Source of the DNA: Otis tarda
Lineage: Eukaryota; Chordata; Aves; Otidiformes; Otididae
NCBI GenBank assembly: GCA_026413225.1
Contig: CM048576.1
Location: 256,501-320,500 of the forward strand
Direction of reading: 5' to 3'
DNA length: 64,000 bases
Position numbers and translations under genes: made by a program. Shown here piece by piece: positions 54,701 to 64,000 of this stretch. The number at the start of each line of letters is the position of its first letter. The stretch's first letter is position 1. The notes under the pieces were generated by a model that searched no databases, was not told the origin of the DNA, and saw only the letters and a program-made list of their open reading frames with translations.

Positions 54701-55435
54701 CTACATCTGTGGGCCACCAGCCTCTGAGCTGGGCGAGGAGGAGGAGGAGGAGGAAGAGCGGCCAGCGACCAGGGGCTCACCAGAGGGGTCTCTGCTGAAT
54801 GGCTGGGGGTCTGTCTCAGAGGACAACTTCACCAGCGCCCGCTGCAGCTTGGTGAGCTCCTGCGATGGCTCCTTCCTCCTGGACGCCAGCTTCGCCCGGG
54901 CGCTGGCGGTGGCCGTCGATGGCCTCTGCTTCAGCCTCGAGGACACCGATGGGATGTACGGGGGTGAGCGAAGGGCCCCCCCTGATGACCCCAATCGTCA
55001 TCACCTTCTCGGGGGAGGTGGCCCCGTCATGACACCATGGTGAAGCCACCGTCTCCTGCCTTCTCCCCAGCAGGGTCCTCATCGCCACCATCACCCCTGG
55101 ACGGGATCTTCTCACCCGGGGTCCCCATCCCCACGTGGGACTGGGGGACGGCACTGGGTGTCCCACAGAGAGTCGGGACAGAGGCAGCCACGGGTGAGCG
55201 GCGCCCCAACACCAGGGTGACAGGCAGCGGGCTCAGTGCGGGGTGCCACTCGTTGTGGGGTGCTGGAAAATGTCTCCTTTTCTTTCCAGGTGGCCGTGGG
55301 CCAGGGAGCAGCAGCCCCTGGGCCAGGGTGGGGGGCGAGCTGGCGACAGGAGGGACAGGAGCGTGGCGGTCCCCAGGGCGTAGGACACAACACGGCCAGA
55401 GTCCGCTCGGCTCAGCTAAAATCCACCTTTATTAA
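48709..55435 (+). CDS. ROBO4: Roundabout receptor 4, with a coding minisatellite
   Basis: Seventeen exons: 48709-48772, 48885-48929, 49026-49304, 49382-49520, 49600-49727, 50610-50722, 50850-51075, 51159-51280, 51756-51927, 52006-52156, 52253-52383, 52783-52959, 53037-53331, 53425-54570, 54650-54963, 55071-55193, 55290-55435. All phases agree; 1,256 residues (human about 1,007). Order: signal peptide 1-22; Ig like ROBO Ig2, 37-129 ([26 protein letters not shown]); Ig like ROBO Ig3, 130-218; two fibronectin III domains, 219-429; membrane helix about 446-467; cytoplasmic tail with [13 protein letters not shown] (524 region), HSTPLLTGG, then 35 decapeptide repeats (687-1033), then [50 protein letters not shown] and [10 protein letters not shown], all as in mammalian ROBO4. 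ROBO4 is the endothelial Roundabout that guards vessel stability. The last exon is the least certain part. Confidence 0.88.
49795..50525. repeat. Minisatellite in ROBO4 intron 5
   Basis: Short variable units of about 13-20 bp of the form TCCATCCAAGGGGGTCA and GGTCATCCATGGGG fill the intron between the exons at 49600-49727 and 50610-50722. Confidence 0.88.
51320..51735. repeat. Minisatellite in ROBO4 intron 8
   Basis: The same CCATCCAAGGGG family as in intron 5 fills the intron between the exons at 51159-51280 and 51756-51927. Confidence 0.88.
52384..52680. repeat. Repeat in ROBO4 intron 11
   Basis: Units of about 20-40 bp, CAGGGCTGGGACCCCCACC-CAGTGCCACGGGACC. One unit (about 52500-52530) copies the end of the upstream exon, including a second AGTGAGCCCC donor-like word. 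Confidence 0.8.
53441..54481 (+). repeat. ROBO4: Coding 30-bp minisatellite in ROBO4 exon 14
   Basis: About 35 tandem units of 30 bp (one shortened by 9 bp), each encoding a decapeptide near HPRDTSPVTR. The frame is fixed by the upstream CCCGCAG acceptor at 53424 (phase 2) and by the conserved [12 protein letters not shown] segment downstream, and it is open throughout. Units 21-27 (54032-54241) and 28-34 (54242-54451) form a 210-bp higher-order duplication. Because the period is a multiple of three, other frames are open too, which explains the long minus-strand frame at 53149-54060. Confidence 0.88.
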
Positions 55436-56295
55436 GTGGTTCCCCAAAAGGGGCTCTTCGCTAGCAAAAGCCACCCGCAGAGGGTGGGTGGCACCACGGT
55501 GGGCCATCCATGGGTCCCTCATTCTCCAGTGTCTTTGTCCTCCCCAAGTGTCCTCAGCCTTCCCCACTGTCCCCGTCCCTCCTCGGTGTCCTCACCCCTC
55601 GCCAAATTCCTCATCCATCCCCAAGGGCCCCATCCCCTCCAAGTGTCCTCATCCTCCCCAAGTGTCCTCATCCCTCTCCAGTGTCATCCTCCTCCCCAAA
55701 CCATCCCCCTCCAGCCCGAGCACCGCTGCCCATCCCAAGTGTCCCTGTCCCTCCTCAGCATCATTGTTCCCCCACACGTCCTAAACCCCGCTGACTGTCT
55801 GGTTCCTCCTCACTGTCCTCGTCCCTCCTGCCCGTCTGCATCCTTGTCCTGCCTTGGCTGTCCTTGGCCCTCCCAAGTGTCCTTGTCCCTCCCAAGTGTC
55901 CCCATCCCTTCCCAAACATGCTTGTGCCCCCTCACAGCGCCCTCGTCCATCCCCAGGATCCTCATCCCTCCCAATTTTCCTTGTCCCCACAGGTCCTCGT
56001 CCCTCCTTGAGCCCCCTCATCCCTCCCCAATGTCCTCATCCCTCCCAGCTGTCCTTGTCCCCATGGTCCTCATCCCTTCCTGAGCATCGTCATCGCTCCC
56101 GAGCGTCCTCGTCCCTCCTGACTGTCCTCGTCCCATCCCGAGCGTTCTCTCCCCCTCGCACTGCCACCCACCAGCTGCTGGCTCTGTGCAACCCCGTTTA
56201 CCTGGTGCCACTCCGAAATTAAAGAGCATCCCCCCGCCTCCCCCGTCCCCTCCATGTCCCCATTCCTGTGTCCCCATCCCTGCTCGCCCTCCTCT
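55430..56295 (-). other. ROBO3: Probable ROBO3 3' UTR
   Basis: The minus-strand AATAAA at 55428-55433 is the first after the ROBO3 stop at 56296-56298. It overlaps the predicted ROBO4 stop codon region, so the two convergent transcripts would overlap by a few bases or more. On the plus strand an ATTAAA at 56218-56223 could end ROBO4. Confidence 0.5.
55500..56130. repeat. Minisatellite between the ROBO4 and ROBO3 stop codons
   Basis: Units of about 22-28 bp of the form CCTCATCCCTCCCCAAGTGTCC run through the presumed ROBO3 3' UTR. Confidence 0.85.
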
Positions 56296-59200
56296 TCATC
56301 GCTTCTCCTGCGACGGGCAGGGAAACGGAGGACCCGGGCGGCGGCGATGGCCGGTCCCTTCGCCACGGTCCCTCGGCACCCGGCTGCGCCCCGAGCCATG
56401 GCCGCGGGAGCCGGTGGATCCGCGGGACGAGACGCTGCCCGTGGTGGAGCAGGCGCCGGGTGCCTGGCCCCGGGGCAGGCCGGAGGGTTTGCTGTGGGGG
56501 ACCTCGTCTGCAAGGGACGGGACGAGCTTGGCCCTCCGCGGTGACGTCCCCTCGACGCCTTTCGCGCCGGGCCGGGGCTTGGGCTTACCGCTGCGGGGCA
56601 GGCGGTGGGCGGCCTTGCGCTCGGCCCCGCTCAGCTCCTGCTCGGGCGAGGGGCCGGGGGTCTCGCCGGGCGGTGGCAGTGGCGGGGGCGGCAGGTCTGC
56701 AGCAGAGAAGGGAGAAGGCTGATCCCCCCCGGACCCCCCGACCCCTCCCCTTTTTCCCCTCCACTCACCTCCCGGTTGCTTTTCCCAGCGGTAGAGGTCG
56801 GGCTTCAGGCGACTTTTTGGGGTCTCCCCACGGGTTTTCCCTGGGCGCGATGGCAGTGTCAGCCCCTCCCCAGCCCCTGGGCCCCCTACTCGCACAAAAT
56901 GGCTCCCCAGGGCTCACCTGTGCCAGGGGGGCGACGGGCTCGAGGTGGGTGGCCCTCGCCAGCATCTGGACACAGCGGGGGGGGGCTGGGTGCCCATGGA
57001 GGGGTGCTGGTGCCATGGTGGGGTCTCCTGGCAAAGAGGGGTTGTGGGGTGAAGCCAAGGTGGGGGGAGCAGAGTGGGAGCACCCAATGGGACATCCAGA
57101 CCCCGATGGCACAACATGGCTTGATTGTGATGGGACATCTGGGCCATGGTGGGACATCTGGAACCCAATGGGGCATCCGGATCCCAACGGGACAGCCAGA
57201 CCCCAACGGGACATCCAGATCCCGACAGCACATCTGGACCACGATCACGACAACATGGCTGGATCTTGATGGGACATTTGGACCATGGTGGGACATCTGG
57301 ACCCCAATGGGACATCCGGAACTCGATGGCACAGCTGGACCATGATTGTGACAGCATGGCTGGATCGTGAAGGGACATCCAGATCCCAATGGGACATCCA
57401 GACCCCGATGGCATGGCAGGGCCAGGTGGTGACAACATGGCTTGATTGAGATGGGACATCTGGGCCATGGTGGGACATCTGGACCCCAATGGGACATCCA
57501 GATCCCTATGAGACACCTGGACCCCAATGATATAGCTGAACCATGATGGCACAGCAGGGCCGGATGGTCCTAACATGGTTGGATTGCGATGGGATGCCCA
57601 GACCATGGTGGGACATCTGGACCCCAATGGGACATCCAGACCCTGATGGGGTATCCAGACTCCGACCGCATGGTCGGACCAAGTGAGGCCCATCTCCTAC
57701 CGGGGCAGGCGGGGGCTATCGAAGTCACGGAGGCGGGGGATGTCCTCAACGGCACGGGGCGATGGCGTCAGCGTGGCGGTGGACCGGCAGCCAGAGGAGG
57801 CAGCGGGCGAGGATGCAGCGGTGGCACAGGGGACGTCCTCACCAGGGTACCACCCCTCCATCCCCAACCTACGGAGCGGGGGCCACAGAGTGGGCACCGG
57901 GACCAGCAGGCCCCAGTGCCCCGGCCCCTCACGCTCACCCTCCGGCTGCCTCTTCCTCTTCGTCCTCCTCTTCCTCCTCCTCCTCCTCCTGCGTGCACTG
58001 GCTGAGCTCGCTGGCTGAGGGCGGTGGGGGCAGCAGCTCCGTCCAGCTCACCGTGGGCGGTTTCACCGCTTGCCCCAGCTTCTTCCCTTTGGCCCCTGCG
58101 GTGAGGAAGGACACTGGGGCGGGGGAGCTGCGGGGAGGAGACCACGCCGCCAGCACCCGGGGGTCCCCCCCACCCATCCCATCGCCCTACCGTGCTCAGC
58201 CCACCCCCGGGGCGCTTGTGAGGCCAGGGCGTCCGTCAGGTGGGGACCCCCGCCAGCACAGGGGCTCTCGTGCTGCGAGAACGGGCGGGGGAAGCTGCGT
58301 AGCTCCTCGTCGCCCGCCGCGATGGTGCTGTACACCGGCCCGTCGCCAGCCCGGGCCCCCAGTTGCTCCGTCTGCGCGATGTAACGCGTGATGCCAGCGT
58401 CTGCAGAAGGTGACTGGCACCATCAGTGCTGATCGTGACCCCGCTCCAGCCCAAGCCACCCGTCCCCGTTATGACCCCTCACCATTGTAGTATCTCTCGG
58501 CGGTCCCCAGGCAGCCAGCGGCAGCGGCCGCACTGCTGCCACGCCACGTGTCCGCCAGCCACGGGTAACCGCCACCCGCGGCTACCCTGCAAGGAGACGG
58601 GGTGAAGGAACGCCGGCGGTCGGCACTGGGGGTTCTGTGGAGGGCGGGGGGCTACAGGGGTGGTTACCTGGGGCTGCCGCGCACCGGATTGGGGAAGGCC
58701 GCTGTGGAAAGAGGCGGGAGTGAGGGCAGCGTGGGGCCGCGTCGGGTCCCCGCGGCACCTGTCGGCTTACCGGTGGGCGTATAGGCGAAGGACGCTGTAA
58801 AGAGAGGCGGTGGGTGGCTGGGGGTTGGCGGGTGCTGGGGTGGGGTGGGGTCCCAGGGGTGGCATCCCCCCGTACCGGTGAAGTGGCTCAGCTCTTTCTT
58901 CCTCCGACGGCGGCCGTAGAGCCAAGCGGCGAAGGTGGCGAGGATGACCCAGCAAGCACCGCCAACACCGGCGATGAAGGCCGGGCGCCTGGCCACCTCG
59001 GCCAAACGCTCCGTCATGCTGCTCCCGCTCGCCGGCCTCGCGTCCCGCTCCGCCGGAGGAGCTGCGAGCGACACGGGGAAAAAGGAGGGGACACACCGGG
59101 AGGGTGCCGAGAAGCCGTTCCCAGCAGCGGGGTGACCCCGCCACCCGCCCGCCCATGGGCGTGGTGGCGGCGACGAGGGACTCACCAATGCGGATGGGGA

Positions 59201-62200
59201 CAGGGGTACTGCGGGCACCCACGCCAGCGCCGGTGGCGGCGGCGACCTCAGCGTGGTAGGGGACACCGGGGACCAGCCCCCGAAGCACCGTGGCCAGCAC
59301 TGTCCCCTCCACGCTCTGATTGATGTGGAAGCGGCTCTCGTTGCCCAGGCACCAGATCTGGAGGGGACACCGAGGCTGGGTTCACCGCGACGCTGCCGAG
59401 GGGGACAGAGGGGACCCGCCACATCGCCGCCGCCCACCCTCACCCGGTAATCGCGGATGACGCCGTTCTGCTCGGCCGGCGGCGGCGGCTGCCACGAGAT
59501 GCGGACGCTGGTGCCATTACCAGCCACACTGACGGCTCGTGGTGGGGCGCTGGGGGCTACCGGGGGGTACGCAGGGCGGGTGTCACCTCCAGGGGGTCCC
59601 TGGGGACCCCCACCATCCCCTCCATCCTCGCACTCACCCGCCTCAGGGGTGCGCAGGGCACGCACGGCGCTGTCGGGGCCATGGAGGTCATGGAAGTAGG
59701 GTCGGACCTTGACCTCGTAGTCCTGGCCACGGCGAAGCTCGGTGAGCAGGGCCTCCCGCTGCCCCGGAGCCCACGCCGCCCGCGCCTCCTCCCAGTGCCC
59801 ACCACGCCGCCGGTACAGCACCCGGTAGCCCTGAAGGAAGGGTGCTTGGCGCTCCACCTGAGGACCCAAGGGGAGGATGGGATGGATGGGGAACGCTCGG
59901 CACCAGGAGCCCTGTACCGGCGGCGCGGCGTGGCACTCACGGTCCAGGAGAGGCGGACGGTGCCCGGCGGCAGCACCACGGGTTCCTGCAGGTGCACGGC
60001 CACCTGTGCCAGCTCCCGCTGCACCCGCTCAAGGTCCAGCCCTTGCTGCGTGGGGGCAGCGTCTGCCAAAAACAGGAGAGGATGCTGGGTCCCTGGGCAC
60101 CTCCGATGGCATCATTGGGCGGTGATGCACCCAAGGGTGGTGGGTCCATTGGAACCTCCATTGGTGTCACCAAGCAGAGATGCATCCAAGGGTGGTGGGT
60201 GCACGGGCACCTCCATGGGTGTCCCCAAGTGGAGACGCTCCCAATGGTGATGGGTCCATTAGAACTTCTACTGATGTCACTAAGTGGGGATGCACCCAAG
60301 GGTGGTGGGCACATAGGCACCTCTGTTGGTGTTACCCACTGCAGATGGTGGGTGCACGGACACCTCTATTGGTGACACCAAGCAGAGATGCGTCCAAGGG
60401 TGGTGGGTGCATGGACACCTCTGCCGGCATCACCGCTGGTCTCACCTTGGGTGCGTACAGGCTCCGAGATGCCGCTGGGGCCGCTGAGCCCGTAGGCGTT
60501 GACCGCCCGCACCAAGAAGAGGTAGATGGTGTCGGGGACGAGGCCGCTCACCGTGTGGGCCTCACCCTCCACGTTGGTCGCCACTGTCTGCCACGGGCCA
60601 CCTGCCGCCTGGCTGCCGGGGGACAGGGGTGACCTGGCACTGGGTCACCTCGTCACCCCTGCACCCGGAGAGGACGCTCATATGCTACCTGAAAGCCTCC
60701 ACAACATAGGAGGTGACATTGGCGGCACCACTCTCCTGGTTCCTTTGCCAGCTCAGGGTGACGCTGCTTTTGGTGATGTTGGTGACCAAGGGGGTGGAGG
60801 GTGGCCCAGGGAGGGCACCGGGCTCAGGGGACAGCGGGGAGAGGCTGGATTCGTCACCTGTGGGGAGCCGCATGGAGATACGGGGTGGTGGTGTCCCCAG
60901 CGCCGCGGTGTCTCTGGTGCAGTGATGTCCCTATGACCCACCTTGCACCTCCAGGGAGATGTCCCAGCGCGTCTCGCCCACCGAGCTGGTGGCCACACAC
61001 TCGTAGTGCCCGGAGTCCGTCACCTGTGAGGGGAAGAGCTCCTGCCCCGTCGCCCTGAGCACCCAGCACCTCAGCACCCACCACCCCGAGCACTCACCAC
61101 CCTGAGCACCCACCAACCCTTGAACCCACCACCCCGAGCACCCATCACCTTGAGCACCCACCAGCCCTTGCACCCACCAATTCTTGAACGCACCACCACA
61201 AGCACCCACCACCTTGAGCACCCATTGCATCCACCATTCCTTGTGCCCACCACCCTGACCACCACCGCTCTGAGCACCCGCCACTGAGCATCCACCACAC
61301 ATCGCACCCACCGCCCTGAGCATCTGTCACCTTGAGCACCCACCACCCTGCGCACCCATCACTCTCAGCATCCGCCAACTTGGGCAGCCATCTCCCTTTG
61401 CACCCACCACCGCTTGTATCCACCAACCCTTGCACCCACATCCCTGAGCACCCACCACCCATAGCACCCACCACCCTGAGCACCCACCAGCCCTTGCAAC
61501 CCATCTCCCTGAGCATCCACCAACCCTTGCATCCACCACCTCATGCACACATCACCCCAAACACCAGCCGTCCTGAGCACCCACCAGCCCTCACGCCCAC
61601 CCCCATTGTACCCACCACCCATTTCATCAACCACCCTGAGCACCCATCACTCTGAGCATCCAGGAACCTGCGTACCCACCACCCATGGCACCCGCCACCC
61701 ATGGCACCTGCCACCCATGGCACCCACCGCCCCCTCCCACCTCCATGTTGCCACCCCGCAGGTGCCCCCAGCGCTGGGTGCCCTGAGCCCCCATGGCGGG
61801 CGGCTCACCCGGAGGCCGGTGATCTGCAGGGTGCCGTTCTCCAGCAGGCTGGCGCGAGGCTGGGCGCCCAGCAGGGCGCTGCCATCCTTCAGCCACCCCA
61901 CGCTGACCGAGGGGTCACCGTCCCCCAGCCGGCACGGCAGCCGCACCGTGGCCCCCGCCGGCAGCACTGTCCGGTTAGCGGGACCCCGGTGGATCACCAG
62001 CAGTGGGTGCTCAGCTGGCGCTACGGTGAAGGCGAGGGAAAATTCAGCGCTCGCACCCCCTAACTCCTAGGTGGGTGCCACTCATGCACCAAATGCGCCC
62101 GTTCTCTGCCAGCACAGGACTTACCCTCTTCCACCTCCAACCGCGCCTTGGCCAAGACGCTGCCGGCCACGCTGATGGCCTGGCACAGGTAGTGACCGGC

Positions 62201-63257
62201 ATCGGCGGGCCGCACGTCGGCGATGGTGATGGCGCCGGCAGGGCTGACGGACAGGCGGGCGGCAGGGTGCGGGGGCTGGCCTGGGAACAGCAGGGTCTGC
62301 GGGGAAAGGGAGGGGGCTACTGAGGGGGGGAGGAGGGTGCAGGGGATGGAGGGGGATGGGGATTGGGATTAGGATTGGGATTGGGATTGGGACTGGATGG
62401 GAATGGGGACAAGGACTGGGATGGGATGGAGATGAGATGGGATGGGATAGGGATAGGGATGAGAGTGGGATGGGGATAAGGATGAGGACAAGGATGGAGT
62501 GGGAATGGAGATGGGAATGGGGATGAAATAGAATGGAGATGGGATGGGATGGAGATGCGATGAAGATGGGGATGGGGATGGAAATGGGGACAAGGACAGG
62601 GATGGAGTGAGGATGGGGATGGGATAAGATGGGATGGGGATGGAGTGAGGATAGGGATGGGAATGGGATGGGATGGACTGAGGGGGAATGGAACGGGAAT
62701 TGGGATGGGATGGGATGGGATGGGAAGGGAAAGGGAACAAGGAAGGTATGGGAATGGGGATGGGAATGGGGAAAAGGATGAGGATGAGATGGGATGAGGA
62801 TGGGATGGGGTGGAATGGGATGGGGAAAGGGATGGGAACGTGGACAGGGACAGGAATGGGGATGGAGACAGCAATGGGGACAGGGACAGGGCTGGGGTCG
62901 GGGACAGGGACAGACCTGGCTGCCCTCCTTCTGCCAAAAGACGGCGGGCGGCGGGTTGCCCTTGCTCTGGCACTGGAAGGTGACGTTCTGGCCGGGGGTG
63001 ACAGTCTGGTTGCGGGGCCCGGTGACGAGCTGGGGGGGCACTGCCGCAGCGTGGGGAGAGAGAAGGGGGCTCGCCCGGCCGCTTTGCCAGCACCCACGGG
63101 TGCTCCCCCAGAGACCCCCGCCCCCTTACCGTGCACGGTGAGGCTGCCCGATGCCTCCGCCCGGCCCACGCTGCTGGTGGCCACGCAGGTGTAGGTGCCC
63201 TCGTCCTCCGGGCGCAGCCGGCGGATCCGCAGGGTGTTGTCCGGGAGCACCTCCCAC
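56296..63257 (-). CDS. ROBO3: Roundabout receptor 3, partial (N-terminus beyond the window)
   Basis: Exons, high to low: 63130-63257, 62916-63040, 62125-62296, 61809-62014, 60942-61023, 60689-60857, 60446-60612, 59941-60062, 59638-59857, 59444-59556, 59186-59357, 58876-59061, 58771-58794, 58668-58701, 58483-58586, 58191-58400, 57939-58095, 57701-57868, [missing exon], 56918-56965, 56769-56840, 56589-56696, 56296-56507. These encode the second half of Ig3, Ig4, Ig5, three fibronectin III domains, a membrane helix ([20 protein letters not shown]), and cytoplasmic motifs: [16 protein letters not shown] with [19 protein letters not shown], an acidic run, [19 protein letters not shown] and an [10 protein letters not shown] tail. 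ROBO3 steers commissural axons across the midline. Phases agree except between 57701-57868 (exit 2) and 56918-56965 (entry 1), where the exon carrying TYGYI/NGWGS is not found. Confidence 0.9.
57085..57685. repeat. Minisatellite at the place of a missing ROBO3 exon
   Basis: Units of about 20 bp in pairs, GGGACATCTGGACCCCAAT and GGGACATCCAGACCCCGAT, with occasional GGCACAACATGGCT inserts, fill the whole space between two ROBO3 exons whose phases do not match. Confidence 0.88.
60075..60435. repeat. Minisatellite in a ROBO3 FN3 intron
   Basis: Five to six imperfect units of about 58-62 bp: CACCCAAGGGTGGTGGGT, then CCATTGG-ACCTC, then TTGGTGTCACCAAGCAGAGATG. It lies between the exons at 59941-60062 and 60446-60612. 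Confidence 0.85.
61060..61745. repeat. Minisatellite in a ROBO3 Ig5 intron
   Basis: Units of about 15-16 bp, CCCTGAGCACCCACCA and variants, fill the intron between the two exons encoding Ig5. Confidence 0.88.
62320..62905. repeat. Short-unit repeat in a ROBO3 Ig4 intron
   Basis: Purine-rich GGGATGGGGATGGGAATGG units of 5-6 bp fill the intron between the two exons encoding Ig4. The transcript strand is CCCATCC-rich. Confidence 0.9.
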
Positions 63258-63354
63258 CTGGGGGAACAGGGGAACCCCGCGAGGCCGTGGCGCCAGCGGG
63301 GAGCCGGGAGGGGCCGGGGGGAGGTGAGGATACGAGGTGCGGTGGGATGTGAGC

Positions 63355-64000
63355 TGTGGTGGGGATTTGGGATGGGATGAGGATGTGGGACGCAATGGGG
63401 ATGTGGGATGCAATGGGGATGTGGGATGCAATGGGGATGTGGGATGTGGGATGCAATGGGGATGTGGGATGCGGCGAGGATGCAGGATGCGACAGGGATA
63501 TGGAATGCAACAGAGATGTGGGATGAAACGGGGATGCAAGATGCGATGGAGATTTGGGATGTGATGAGGATGTGGAATGCAACGGGGATTTGGGAGGCAA
63601 CGGGGATGCAGGATGCGATGCGAATGCGGGATGAGATGGGGATTTGGGATGCAGTGGGAATGTGAAATGCAATGAGGATGCAGGATACAATTGGGATGTG
63701 GGATGCAGCGGGAATGCAGGATGTGGGATGTGATGGGGATGCGATGGGAATGTGGGATGTGATGGGGATTTGGGAAGCAATGGGGATGTGTGGTGTGATG
63801 GGCATGTGGGATGCGATGGGAATGCAGGATACAATTTGGATGTGGGATGCGATGGGGATATGGGATGCAGTCAGGATGCAGTGGAGATGCGGGATGCGAT
63901 GGGCGTGTGGGTACAATGGGGATCTGGGATGCAACGGAAACGGGAGGATGCAACGGAGATGTGGGGCGCGACGGGAATGCAATCAGGATGCAGTCAGGGT
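63355..64000. repeat. Minisatellite in a ROBO3 Ig3 intron, running off the window
   Basis: Units of about 15-18 bp, GATGTGGGATGCAATGGG, continue to the last base. The exon for the first half of Ig3 must lie further right. Confidence 0.9.

Noticed and set aside
56886-57693. Minus frames of 213-259 codons ending in the 56918-56965 exon
   Set aside because: The upstream part is the GGGACATCTGG repeat; it has no acceptor in the phase needed and does not resemble the expected ROBO3 block.
57960-58010. GAG/CTC triplet run as a possible microsatellite
   Set aside because: It is the acidic stretch of a genuine ROBO3 exon (57939-58095), so it was left within the CDS.
62121-63982. Minus-strand frames of 306-537 codons rich in HPIP and SHPH strings
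   Set aside because: They run through ROBO3 intron repeats and only clip true Ig exons at 62125-62296, 62916-63040 and 63130-63257.

Overview
The window is vertebrate nuclear DNA, almost certainly from a bird. It carries a CR1 LINE with a reverse-transcriptase frame at 30.9-32.95 kb, a second CR1 3' end at 21.5-21.8 kb, a retroviral solo LTR of the avian type at 3.07-4.19 kb, compact GT-AG introns and a very GC-rich, minisatellite-rich right half. The gene order TMEM218 (+), SLC37A2 (-), CCDC15 (-), HEPACAM (+), ROBO4 (+), ROBO3 (-) is the mirror image of human 11q24.2, a segment that in chicken lies on a microchromosome (chr 24). The species cannot be named from the sequence. I built the gene models by hand from splice sites, reading phase and remembered family sequences. 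All exon-exon phases agree except at one place in ROBO3.

Layout. 1-5.4 kb: intergenic with a solo LTR. 5.7-8.8 kb: TMEM218, three coding exons, 115 aa. 8.85-13.5 kb: intergenic. 13.5-23.8 kb: SLC37A2 on the minus strand, 18 coding exons, 504 aa, tail-to-tail with TMEM218. 25.2-42.1 kb: CCDC15 on the minus strand, ten coding exons, 485 aa, with an antisense CR1 in one intron. 42.1-43.1 kb: divergent CCDC15/HEPACAM promoter interval. 43.1-48.3 kb: HEPACAM, seven exons, 407 aa, with a minisatellite in its 3' UTR. 48.7-55.4 kb: ROBO4, 17 exons, 1,256 aa. 55.4-64 kb: ROBO3 on the minus strand from the second half of Ig3 to the stop codon; its N-terminus lies beyond the window. ROBO4 and ROBO3 converge and their 3' ends nearly meet or overlap.

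The most unusual features are tandem repeats. From 41 kb rightward most larger introns and two 3' UTRs are filled with a separate minisatellite. One of these arrays is coding: about 35 copies of a 30-bp unit, 53441-54481, lie in frame inside a ROBO4 cytoplasmic exon and add about 347 residues. In ROBO3 a non-coding array occupies the place where the exon carrying the TYGYI/NGWGS block should be, and the flanking exon phases do not match without it. The ROBO4 ectodomain also looks unusual: it matches ROBO Ig2-Ig3, where mammalian ROBO4 has Ig1-Ig2.

Functionally the genes form conserved synteny rather than a pathway: a ciliary transition-zone protein, an ER sugar-phosphate antiporter, a centriolar coiled-coil protein, a glial adhesion molecule and two Roundabout receptors.
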